From Legionellales bacterium (GTDB taxonomy: Bacteria > Pseudomonadota > Gammaproteobacteria > PIVX01), in assembly GCA_013215905.1 (NCBI GenBank), contig JABSQI010000054.1, positions 1 to 8,727 on the forward strand: DNA of 8,727 nucleotides. Direction: 5' to 3'. Below, in pieces: positions 1 to 5,928 of this stretch. Made by a program: the position numbers and the translations under genes. The notes beneath the pieces are model-generated. The model was not told where the DNA came from, did not search any database, and saw only the letters and a list, made by a program, of their open reading frames with translations. Every line of letters starts with the position of its first letter. Positions within the stretch are counted from its first letter, which is position 1.

Positions 1-159
1 TTTAAAACCCTTTTTGCCTGTTATTCCTTTTTTTGCTGATAGCTCTAATCTCGGGGTATACTTCTTAGACGGTTTATCAACAGATTGTTTCACTTCTTCA
101 GCATGAATAAAAGCATGAAAAAAAATCAGAAAAACAAAAATTAAACGAAATATACCCAT
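1..159 (-). CDS. N-terminal part of a secreted protein of unknown function (cut by the left window edge)
   Basis: Reading the minus strand from the ATG at 157-159 gives 53 open codons that run off the window. The protein starts MGIFRLIFVFLIFFHAFIHA, a classic Sec signal peptide: one early Arg, a long Leu/Ile/Phe core, then a likely signal peptidase I cut after Ala-x-Ala-like FIHA. The mature part is short and basic (EEVKQSVDKPSKK, then many Lys). No Cys at the cut, so it is not a lipoprotein. No strong Shine-Dalgarno precedes the ATG, but a near-consensus promoter lies about 30 bases upstream. The function cannot be told from this fragment; a periplasmic or outer-membrane protein is the inference from the signal peptide. 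Confidence 0.7.
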   Translation of the reverse strand, partial: MGIFRLIFVFLIFFHAFIHAEEVKQSVDKPSKKYTPRLELSAKKGITGKKGFK

Positions 160-188
160 ATAGAACAAAAAGAATTTTTATAATACTT

Positions 189-217
189 ATTGTATCATTT
201 TTAAGCTATTTTGTGAA
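189..217 (-). promoter_or_regulatory. Sigma70-type promoter for the secreted-protein gene
   Basis: On the minus strand, TTCACA (212-217) and TACAAT (189-194) are each one base off the consensus -35 and -10 boxes, and exactly 17 bases separate them. Transcription would begin near 182, giving a leader of about 23 bases before the ATG at 159. Sequence-based prediction only. Confidence 0.55.
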
Positions 218-448
218 ATTTAAATGCTTATTGTTTTCATAAACATCTAAAATATTATAAAGATTCATTTTATAGATTTATTTACTTTCTAGATTAATAA
301 TTGACTATCTCTTAGCAATTTTGCCAAGATTCTAAAGAATTAAAAAACATCTATTTATATCTATCTCTTTGATATAAAAGTATTTTTACCAGTTACTTGA
401 ACCTCTTGCTTTGGAATAATTAAGAATAACCTATTGTGGCACCCTAAA

Positions 449-632
449 CCCCCAAAGAAAGACAATTTCTAAATATTGCTCCAAAATGATATTAAGGAAA
501 GAATTCGCTTAAAATATGAGAAAATATTATTGGAAGCCTGTCTTATGGACTAGAGCATACTGCTTGATTTCTGCTGGTGGTGAGCCACTATCTATTCTAA
601 AAAAATATATCCAAAACCAAGGTAAGAAATAA
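449..632 (+). pseudogene. Decayed C-terminal remnant of an IS200/IS605-family TnpA (Y1 HUH) transposase
   Basis: From the codon at 462 to the stop TAA at 630-632 one frame reads TISKYCSKMILRKEF, then an in-frame TAA at 510-512, then KYYWKPVLWTRAYC...GGEPLSILKKYIQNQ. This matches the C-terminal third of Y1 transposases, where a region resembling 'VSSRxLRKEF' precedes '(Y)WxPxLW(S/T)xxY' and the final helix carries the catalytic Tyr in a Y-x3-Q motif; here that is YIQNQ, with the Tyr codon at 606-608. A second frame at 449-460 encodes PPKK, matching the 'YPPK' segment that usually precedes this part, which implies a frameshift near 460. The HUH motif and N-terminal half are missing and no tnpB follows. 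Longest open piece: 516-632, 38 codons. Family assignment rests on remembered motifs; it is clearly not functional. Confidence 0.75.
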
Positions 633-652
633 TTGACCTAGCTGTCAACACG

Positions 653-697
653 CTATCCATTGCCACCTAAACCTTTTTACCAAACGGCTATAGATGG
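653..697. repeat. Imperfect inverted repeat just after the transposase relic, possible decayed IS end hairpin
   Basis: The arm at 653-664 (CTATCCATTGCC) pairs with 686-697 (GGCTATAGATGG) at 9 of 12 positions across a 21-base loop. IS200/IS605 elements carry subterminal hairpins recognised by TnpA, so its place 20 bases after the tnpA relic is suggestive. The mismatches and long loop make this weak. Confidence 0.25.
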
Positions 698-733
698 AGA
701 ATTCCGCGTAGGGATTTTAAAAAAGTAGTAAAG

Positions 734-757
734 CTATTGATTTATTAAGCTCAATAG
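734..757. repeat. Short perfect inverted repeat CTATTGA / TCAATAG
   Basis: Seven-base perfect arms (734-740 and 751-757) flank a 10-base loop in the intergenic region. There is no T-tract typical of a terminator on either side and no adjacent gene start, so no role is assigned. Confidence 0.3.
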
Positions 758-869
758 TAAAAAGGATTTCAACGATAAATAATTTATAATATTAGTTCTG
801 TGCAATAATATTGATGAATTTTCATATGAAACCTTCGCCTTTATTCTTTTAGTAATTTATTATCTAAAA

Positions 870-1205
870 CTAAGCCAAAGGCTTTTTCTCGGTAAGAGCA
901 AGCCATCCTTTTACTAGGCGATATATCAGCCAGATATGATTAAACATTAAAATAAATATGCCAACTACAAACGCGGTCAAAATGACACCTAAAAGTAACC
1001 ATAGTATATAAAACCAAAAAGTTCTGATCTGCCAATTAAAATGACTTTCTAACCAAGTACCTTTAACCTCATTAATTTTCAAATATGCGATCATAACTGC
1101 TATTAGTAACGGCATGAAAAAAAATACGCCTAGTGCATTCAAAAAATATATTATATTTGATAATTTAATAAAATATGAATTTTTGTCAATCACACCTTCA
1201 GCCAT
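870..1205 (-). CDS. Small COG3671/DUF4870-like integral membrane protein
   Basis: A 111-residue protein with three hydrophobic stretches (about residues 16-43, 61-76 and 75-97). The signature TWLESHFNWQIRTFW (about residues 50-64), followed by the ending WLIYRLVKGWLAL, is the hallmark of small predicted membrane proteins of COG3671, related to the DUF4870/Tic20-like group; their biochemical function is unknown. The start is well set: ATG at 1203-1205 is preceded by AAAGGAG at a good distance. It begins 21 bases after the stop of the YihY-family gene and is the last gene of the cydA-cydB-yihY-type run, so co-transcription with the cytochrome bd oxidase is likely. A role in assembly or stability of the oxidase is only a guess from position. 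Length is normal for the family. Confidence 0.85.
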   Translation of the reverse strand: MAEGVIDKNSYFIKLSNIIYFLNALGVFFFMPLLIAVMIAYLKINEVKGTWLESHFNWQIRTFWFYILWLLLGVILTAFVVGIFILMFNHIWLIYRLVKGWLALTEKKPLA

Positions 1206-1226
1206 TATTTTTCTCCTTTATCAAAT

Positions 1227-2483
1227 TCATACAGATACAAAAATTGTATATAAATCTTTACCAAGGGGCTCTTTAGTATTTTCTTCCACTTGTTCTAAAG
1301 AACCACGGAAAATATTTAACAGTTCATGTGAAGGTAGATCCACTGAATTTGGAATTTTCCATGGTAAGCTTATCAATAGATCACCAATAGTAATTGTTCT
1401 TAAGTCACAACTTAATAATAATCCCCCTTTAGCAGTCAATCTAATTAATTTTGCTTCTATTAAACTATTAAGTTGCTCTATTGGAGTCAAAGAATATCTG
1501 AATGAATCTTGATCCGTCAAATCATGTAGAGTTAAAATCTTTCCACTATTTTGAGCGACCCAGATACTTTTTAACCAAATCAAAGTCTGACTAAAAGGAT
1601 CCAATAATTCATCTTTAGGCGACAATCGCCCTATTGAACAGGCATGAGCTATTTCAGCCCCAAATAACACTACAATCCAAACAATATACAACCAAACTAG
1701 AAAAATTGGAATAATTGAAAAAGCCCCATATAGTAACTCATATGTTTTATATTGTTGCAGATATAGACTAAACCCCCACTTAGATACACTAAATAAAAAA
1801 GTAGCAAAAAATGCTCCTAACAATCCGGAGCGAATTCTTATTTTAATATTTGGAACAGCTATATATAAAACGAGAAAAATTATGAAAGAGAAAATAGTTG
1901 GCAACCATTTTATATATTCAAGAGAATCTATTCCTATGCTTTTTGCAGCACCTGCATAAAAAGGTAAAGACATGAAATATGAACTGATAGCTAGACTAAC
2001 ACCTAACAAAAATGGCACTAATGTTAATATAGCCCAGTACATCAAAAAAGCACTTACTCCATGTCGTCGTTCTTTAACTCTCCAGATCTGATTCATCGAT
2101 CTTTCAATAGTAAATAACATCATTACGGCAGAAGAGATTAGAAATAATAAACCAATCGAAGACAACTCGCTAACATGCATGGCAAATTCTTGTAAATAAG
2201 ATTCAACTAATTTACCTTTCCCTGCAACAAAAGAGTCAAAAATAAAGCTTTGGATCTCAGCTGCAAATATCTTAGATTGAGGAAAAGCAGATAACACTGT
2301 AAAACTTACAGACATTAAAGGAACAATCGATAACAATGTAGTAAAAGTTAATGCTGAGGCTTTATATAAACAATCATCAATAAAAAATTGTCTAATACTA
2401 TATCTCATGATCGGTAAAAAATTTCTGATCTTCTTTCTAAAAATATCTAAGATATCTCCTGTGCTGAAAAATTTATTAATCAT
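1227..2483 (-). CDS. YihY/BrkB-family inner membrane protein with C-terminal extension
   Basis: A 418-residue protein. Residues 36-68 (DDCLYKASALTFTTLLSIVP and on) and 112-136 (ending FTIERSMNQIWRV) are the two most typical YihY/BrkB signatures, and YGAFSIIPIFLVWLYIVW then GAEIAHA (252-281) closes the membrane domain. About six membrane segments are expected between residues 40 and 280. The soluble tail (about 285-418) is present in the long form of the family and often looks winged-helix-like. Family members were once called RNase BN by mistake (RNase BN is ElaC/RbnZ) and one was linked to serum resistance in Bordetella; the true function is unsettled. The ATG at 2481-2483 overlaps the last 8 bases of cydB (ATGATTAA) and has only a poor Shine-Dalgarno, so translation is probably coupled to cydB. 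A later Met at residue 26 is a possible alternative start but has no ribosome site either. Confidence 0.9.
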   Translation of the reverse strand: MINKFFSTGDILDIFRKKIRNFLPIMRYSIRQFFIDDCLYKASALTFTTLLSIVPLMSVSFTVLSAFPQSKIFAAEIQSFIFDSFVAGKGKLVESYLQEFAMHVSELSSIGLLFLISSAVMMLFTIERSMNQIWRVKERRHGVSAFLMYWAILTLVPFLLGVSLAISSYFMSLPFYAGAAKSIGIDSLEYIKWLPTIFSFIIFLVLYIAVPNIKIRIRSGLLGAFFATFLFSVSKWGFSLYLQQYKTYELLYGAFSIIPIFLVWLYIVWIVVLFGAEIAHACSIGRLSPKDELLDPFSQTLIWLKSIWVAQNSGKILTLHDLTDQDSFRYSLTPIEQLNSLIEAKLIRLTAKGGLLLSCDLRTITIGDLLISLPWKIPNSVDLPSHELLNIFRGSLEQVEENTKEPLGKDLYTIFVSV

Positions 2484-3462
2484 ATGATAAGCCAGTTATT
2501 TTTCCCCAAAATACCTTATGGAGAAATAAGGTATATGCAATTATTATAGGTAATATTACCATGGCTCCTATAAATATAATTTGCAGTGACTCGATAGACG
2601 CGGCTCCTTCCCAAACAGTCATTTTGTTTGGAACAATATAAGGATACGCTGTATAAGAAACTGTCGTTATAAATACTGCTAGTAATAAAACCACCCCCAG
2701 AAAAGGCACCCAAATCTTTCCTATTTGGTTATAAATGTTTTTTAGAGAAAATTCTAATCCTAGATAAATAACCAGAATCGATAATAATAATGCTAGATGA
2801 ACAAAAGATTGAATTGTTCCAAAACTATGTAATATAAAGACTAGAAAAATAATAACCATAAACATTAATAGTCTTAAAGCAATCTTAGCCAAGACTATAG
2901 ATAATTCATAAATAAAATCCTCTGATTTTATAATCATCCAAGCAGCACCATTTAAAGCATACGTAATTGTCAATATTACAGAAAATATAATTGCAAGTTG
3001 ATTACTATGCATAGTATAAACAAGTCCTGAGCTGAATATACCAACTATATATCCTTGTGTCATAGCCATAACTAAAGAGCCCAGCCAAAAACACCTATGC
3101 CACCAAACTATATATTTTTTTTTGCAATTATTTCTGAACTCATACGCAACTCCTCTCATAATAATTCCAATCAACAAGAAAAATACTGGTAGATATAGTG
3201 TTGTTAAAATTATTCCATGAGCCATTGGGAAAGCAATCAATACTATGCCAATACTCAAAACCAACCAAGTTTCATTTGCATCCCAATATGGCCCCATACT
3301 AGCAATCATTGAAGATTGCATTTCAATATTTTTGCCGAAAGGTAATAATAAACCAACACCTAGATCATAACCATCTAGAACCATATATAAAAAAACACTA
3401 AGAGCTAATAAGAAGCCAAATGCTACTGGTAACCAATGACCATTTTGAGATACAATATCCAC
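2476..3462 (-). CDS. cydB: Cytochrome bd-type quinol oxidase subunit II
   Basis: Second subunit of the bd quinol:O2 oxidoreductase of the inner membrane, pairing with CydA. The 328 residues give about eight or nine hydrophobic helices. Seen: MVLDGYDLGVGLLLPF (27-42), YWDANETWLVLSIG (59-72), IAFPMAHGIILTTLYLP (76-92) followed by GIIMRGVAYEFR (99-110), and PYIVPNKMTVWEGAAS (274-289) before a last helix. The 'W-D-x-N-E-T-W-L' form rather than 'GNQVWL' resembles the short-loop, CIO-like branch, and the length is nearer CioB than E. coli CydB (379). The start is GTG at 3460-3462, placed directly after the cydA stop (TAA-GTG, no gap) with AAGGAGGT six bases upstream. Its end overlaps the YihY-family gene by 8 bases, leaving no room for a cydX or DUF2474-type small subunit at the usual place. 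Confidence 0.95.
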   Translation of the reverse strand: MDIVSQNGHWLPVAFGFLLALSVFLYMVLDGYDLGVGLLLPFGKNIEMQSSMIASMGPYWDANETWLVLSIGIVLIAFPMAHGIILTTLYLPVFFLLIGIIMRGVAYEFRNNCKKKYIVWWHRCFWLGSLVMAMTQGYIVGIFSSGLVYTMHSNQLAIIFSVILTITYALNGAAWMIIKSEDFIYELSIVLAKIALRLLMFMVIIFLVFILHSFGTIQSFVHLALLLSILVIYLGLEFSLKNIYNQIGKIWVPFLGVVLLLAVFITTVSYTAYPYIVPNKMTVWEGAASIESLQIIFIGAMVILPIIIAYTLFLHKVFWGKITGLSYD

Positions 3463-4773
3463 TTAACTACCTCCTTGGTTAACCTTATTCGCAATAAAAA
3501 ATACCGCATATACATAAGATAAAACTAGAAATAAATAAGTTACAAGGTAGATAACTAAAGTAGTTCCCAAGATATCCGGAGGAACATCTGATACAGCTTG
3601 CTTAGTCTCTAATAAATTATAAACCAAATAAGGCTGACGGCCAATTTCAGCAACATACCAACCAGCAATTGTTGCAATCCAACCAGAAAATGTCAGTAAT
3701 ACTAGAATAATATTACCAAATTTAGAAACTTTCCCCTTATATTTCAATTGCCATCCAGTAAATATTGATGCAGCAAACATGATCAACCCCATTCCAAGCA
3801 TAATCCTAAATGCCCAGAATACTGCAGAAACTGGCGGATGTTTATCTTTAAATTCATTAAGTCCCTTTACCTCTCCGTCTAAACTATGTGTAATTAGTAA
3901 GCTAGATAATTTTGGGATCCCAATTTCAAAGTAATTTGTACGCTCCTTCTCGTTTGGAATAGCAAATATTATAGCAGGGATCCCTCTTGACGTTTCCCAT
4001 AAACCCTCTATTGCTGCTACTTTAGCTGGTTGATTTTTATGAGCATTAACGCCTACTAGATCTCCAACAATCATCTGAATAGGGAGCAAGACAAGCGCAA
4101 GATAAATACTTATTTTTTGTGTCTTTAAGATAAATTGACGTTTATATCCTAGCAAAATTTGGTAAGATGAGACACCAGCTAATAAAAATGCTACTGTGAT
4201 AAAACAAGCTAAAAGCATATGTGAGAAAGTATAGGGCATCGTTGGATTAAAAATAACTTCTAACCAACTAGTTACCCTTACACTTCCATCTACAACTTCA
4301 TATCCCCTGGGAGATTGCATCCAAGAGTTTAAAGAGATAATCCAAAATGCTGATAAAGTGGTTCCGAATGCAACAACAGCTGTAGCCATAGTAAGCAGCC
4401 AATTTGGTACCCTACTAAATCCGTATAGCATAATTCCCAAAAAAGTTGCCTCTAAAAAGAAGGCTGATAAAACTTCAAAGCCTAAAAGGGGGCCTGCAAC
4501 GTTTCCTACTGTTTTCATAAAACCAGGCCAATTAGTCCCAAATTGGAAAGACATAGTGATACCGCTGACTACTCCAAGAGCAAAACTTAAAGCAAAAACT
4601 TTGACCCAAAGTTGATATGCATCAAGCCAATATTTTTCATGAGTTTTATTAAATTTAAGTTTAAAAAATAATAAAATCCATGACAAGGCAATAGTTATAG
4701 TGGGAAATAAAATATGAAAGGTTATATTTGCAGCAAATTGGATTCTGGCTAATAAAAAAGGATCGAGCTGCAT
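3463..4773 (-). CDS. cydA: Cytochrome bd-type quinol oxidase subunit I, short Q-loop type
   Basis: Catalytic subunit of the bd oxidase; it oxidises quinol on the periplasmic side and reduces O2 to water at a b595/d haem pair, contributing to proton motive force and oxygen or stress tolerance. In 436 residues I see His20 (equivalent of E. coli His19), Glu100 and Glu108 (Glu99/Glu107), His185 and Met325 as haem b558 ligands, Q-loop Lys251 and Glu256 in AKVAAIEG, and the GRQP motif at 378-381. GRQP is followed by Tyr where E. coli has Trp. At 436 residues against 522 in E. coli, the C-terminal part of the Q-loop is absent, as in the short-loop/CIO-like class. ATG at 4771-4773 follows AGGAGG (4779-4784) by five bases, so the start is secure. 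First gene of the operon, divergent from the outer-membrane gene at 5082. Confidence 0.96.
   Translation of the reverse strand: MQLDPFLLARIQFAANITFHILFPTITIALSWILLFFKLKFNKTHEKYWLDAYQLWVKVFALSFALGVVSGITMSFQFGTNWPGFMKTVGNVAGPLLGFEVLSAFFLEATFLGIMLYGFSRVPNWLLTMATAVVAFGTTLSAFWIISLNSWMQSPRGYEVVDGSVRVTSWLEVIFNPTMPYTFSHMLLACFITVAFLLAGVSSYQILLGYKRQFILKTQKISIYLALVLLPIQMIVGDLVGVNAHKNQPAKVAAIEGLWETSRGIPAIIFAIPNEKERTNYFEIGIPKLSSLLITHSLDGEVKGLNEFKDKHPPVSAVFWAFRIMLGMGLIMFAASIFTGWQLKYKGKVSKFGNIILVLLTFSGWIATIAGWYVAEIGRQPYLVYNLLETKQAVSDVPPDILGTTLVIYLVTYLFLVLSYVYAVFFIANKVNQGGS
3469..3476 (-). promoter_or_regulatory. Strong ribosome binding site fixing the GTG start of cydB
   Basis: AAGGAGGT on the minus strand, six bases before the GTG at 3460-3462 and lying inside the last codons of cydA (encoding ..QGGS). 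It supports the GTG start and means terminating cydA ribosomes sit on the cydB initiation site, which should help keep the two subunits in balance. Confidence 0.8.
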
Positions 4774-4808
4774 AATATCCTCCTGAAACTAAATGCTCAT
4801 TTTTGTAA

Positions 4809-4838
4809 ATTATAACATCATAGCAATTATAAATCCAA
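4809..4838 (-). promoter_or_regulatory. Extended -10 promoter of the cydAB operon
   Basis: Minus strand: TATAAT at 4809-4814 is a perfect -10 and is preceded by TG one base away (4816-4817), giving an extended -10 TGTTATAAT. A weak -35, TTGGAT, lies at 4833-4838 with an 18-base spacer. A second TATAAT occurs about 20 bases further upstream, so a tandem start is possible. The leader to the ATG at 4773 is about 30 bases. No clear FNR half-sites (TTGAT/ATCAA pair) were seen. Confidence 0.55.
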
Positions 4839-4886
4839 ACAGGGAATACTTGTTAAATCCGATGCAAAATACTCTTACCCTAAATT

Positions 4887-4904
4887 TTAGTTAATTCTAA
4901 CTAA
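4887..4904. promoter_or_regulatory. Perfect inverted repeat between cydA and the divergent outer-membrane gene, candidate operator
   Basis: TTAGTTA-ATTC-TAACTAA: seven-base perfect arms with a 4-base spacer. It lies about 75 bases upstream of the cydA -10 and about 110 bases upstream of the promoter of the plus-strand gene. Size and symmetry fit a dimeric regulator site, and the position suits an activator of cydA, but the AT-rich setting makes chance possible. No regulator is encoded in the window. Confidence 0.4.
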
Positions 4905-5011
4905 CAGTTTTTAATACAGTAGTCTAAAAAATTTTCTCTCTAAACAACTAATCATTTTTGGCACTAATTGTCCGTTTTTTGCCCTGCTTATTATCACTTA
5001 ATATTTTTTAA

Positions 5012-5043
5012 TTGACATTCATTCTATAAATACACTAAAGTGT
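5012..5043 (+). promoter_or_regulatory. Promoter of the first outer-membrane gene, with a palindrome over the -10
   Basis: TTGACA at 5012-5017 is a perfect -35. The best -10 at a usable distance is TAAAGT (5036-5041, 18-base spacer), only 4 of 6 matching. The -10 sits inside ACACT-AA-AGTGT (5032-5043), a perfect 5-2-5 inverted repeat that could be an operator. The leader to the ATG at 5082 is about 35 bases and carries an AGAGG ribosome site. Confidence 0.5.
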
Positions 5044-5081
5044 CTCCAGACTTAAAACAACTTAAAATAGAGGCTTAAAAA

Positions 5082-5738
5082 ATGAAAAACAAATCCAGTA
5101 TATTATTACTAGCTGTATTAGGTTTTAGTGCTTATGCAAGCGCTGGGATGAATAACACTTATGTTGCGGTCAAAGGAGGGTTCAGCGGTATAGCAGAGAA
5201 AAATCAAGAGATTGAAAAAACAAAACTAGTCGTTGACTATAAGAAGACTTTTAACGTAGGCGGTACTGTTGGACAAAAGATTGATATGTTCAGAGGTGAG
5301 TTAGAATTTAACTTTATGCGCGCAAAAGTAGACAAAGCAACTTTCACACCAAGAATTGGTGGAGCTGTATCTGATTCTTCAAATACCAAAACAGGTCGTG
5401 TTATGACTGTCATGTTAAACGGAATATATGATATCGAAGTAGATCCAAACATCACACCTTATGTAGGTGCTGGTATTGGTTGGTTACATTTCAAGAGCGA
5501 TTTTAACAATAAGTTAAACAATGTTGCCCAAACTACTTCTCAACCAAGCAGTGCATTTGGTTTTCAATTTCTTGCTGGGGCACAGTACCACATAAACAAC
5601 ATTATGAGTGTATTTTTAGAATATAAATTCTTAGCCTCAACAAAGGTAACAATCTCAAAATTCCAAAACAGAGAATATAAACACATCTTTATGTCACCTT
5701 ACAATATTAACTTAGGTTTTAAATTTGTAATTGCATAA
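5082..5738 (+). CDS. Secreted beta-barrel outer membrane protein, paralogue 1
   Basis: 218 residues. The N-terminus MKNKSSILLLAVLGFSAYAS with Ala21 next is a clean signal peptide ending A-S-A before GMNNTY. The mature part alternates in the way of an 8-stranded barrel: YVAVKGGF (27-34), a strand from RGELEFNF, then MTVMLNGIYDIEVDPNITPY, VGAGIGWLHF, FQFLAGAQYHIN, FLEYKF and a last strand INLGFKFVIA. The layout resembles OmpA-barrel/OMP_b-brl proteins and the WSP/P44 Surface_Ag_2 group ('NAYYDI' then 'PYVGAG'), but I cannot decide between them. It is a surface or structural protein, not an evident enzyme. The final residue is not aromatic, unlike the usual BAM signal; Phe215 lies three before the end. 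It has its own promoter and a strong hairpin terminator after it, so it is probably monocistronic. Similar to the next gene in length and in several blocks. Confidence 0.85.
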   Translation: MKNKSSILLLAVLGFSAYASAGMNNTYVAVKGGFSGIAEKNQEIEKTKLVVDYKKTFNVGGTVGQKIDMFRGELEFNFMRAKVDKATFTPRIGGAVSDSSNTKTGRVMTVMLNGIYDIEVDPNITPYVGAGIGWLHFKSDFNNKLNNVAQTTSQPSSAFGFQFLAGAQYHINNIMSVFLEYKFLASTKVTISKFQNREYKHIFMSPYNINLGFKFVIA

Positions 5739-5751
5739 ATATTAAATTAAA

Positions 5752-5784
5752 AACACAAGGTTCTTAAATAAAGAACCTTGTGTT
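5752..5784. terminator. 14-bp perfect hairpin, probably a bidirectional Rho-independent terminator
   Basis: Arms 5752-5765 and 5771-5784 (AACACAAGGTTCTT and its exact complement) flank a 5-base loop, starting 14 bases after the stop of the first outer-membrane gene. On the plus strand it is followed by CTTCTTCTTC, a broken U-tract. On the minus strand it runs directly into a T-rich TTTAATTTAAT, giving five T with the end of the stem, so it should work at least as well for transcripts coming from the right. Confidence 0.85.
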
Positions 5785-5874
5785 CTTCTTCTTCAACCTA
5801 GTCATATCTTTTTACCCTAATACATAAATCTACATTTTTTTATCTATCTGATAAGAATTTTTATTAGATATATA

Positions 5875-5901
5875 TTGACAATAATGGCAATTATATATAA
5901 T
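5875..5901 (+). promoter_or_regulatory. Promoter of the second outer-membrane gene
   Basis: TTGACA (5875-5880) and TATAAT (5896-5901) are both perfect consensus boxes, but only 15 bases separate them, shorter than the optimum of 17. A start near 5908 would leave a leader of about 20 bases before the ATG at 5929. The short spacer may make it weaker or regulator-dependent; this is an inference. Confidence 0.55.
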
Positions 5902-5928
5902 GTAAGCTAAGTTTCCCTTAGGTTGTAT

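Larger units (their letters stand above)
160..869. other. 710-base region without an intact gene, holding a transposase relic
   Basis: The stretch is very AT-rich and no reading frame in it looks like an intact gene. It holds, in order, the promoter of the leftmost gene (189-217), the decayed 3' end of an IS200/IS605 transposase (about 449-632), two imperfect or short inverted repeats (653-697 and 734-757), and a perfect 12-base palindrome TTTCATATGAAA (820-831). Nothing recognisable is seen in 218-430 or 760-869 apart from that palindrome. The simplest reading is an old insertion-sequence scar. Confidence 0.6.

Noticed and set aside
872..884. AAGCC-AAA-GGCTT hairpin at the end of the COG3671 gene, as an operon terminator
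   Set aside because: The stem is only five base pairs, lies over the stop codon, and on the transcribed (minus) strand is followed by AGTTTTAG rather than a firm U-tract. Too weak to call.
1114..1512. 132-codon plus-strand open frame
   Set aside because: It runs antisense across the start of the COG3671 gene and the end of the YihY-family gene, whose protein signatures are clear. The plus-strand translation resembles nothing and has no ribosome site.
2516..2713. 65-codon second minus-strand frame inside cydB, considered as a possible small oxidase subunit
   Set aside because: It is an out-of-frame reading of cydB itself and lacks a CydX-like N-terminal helix (M-W-Y/F...).
4358..4615. 85-codon plus-strand open frame within cydA
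   Set aside because: Antisense shadow of the conserved haem-binding region of cydA; composition follows from the cydA codons.
5237..5455. 72-codon minus-strand frame inside the first outer-membrane gene
   Set aside because: Antisense shadow of a secreted barrel protein with convincing signal peptide and strands; no start signals.
5923..5925. TTG as the start of the second outer-membrane gene
   Set aside because: It touches the TTAGG ribosome site; the ATG two codons later has proper spacing and gives a standard signal peptide MKRFR...
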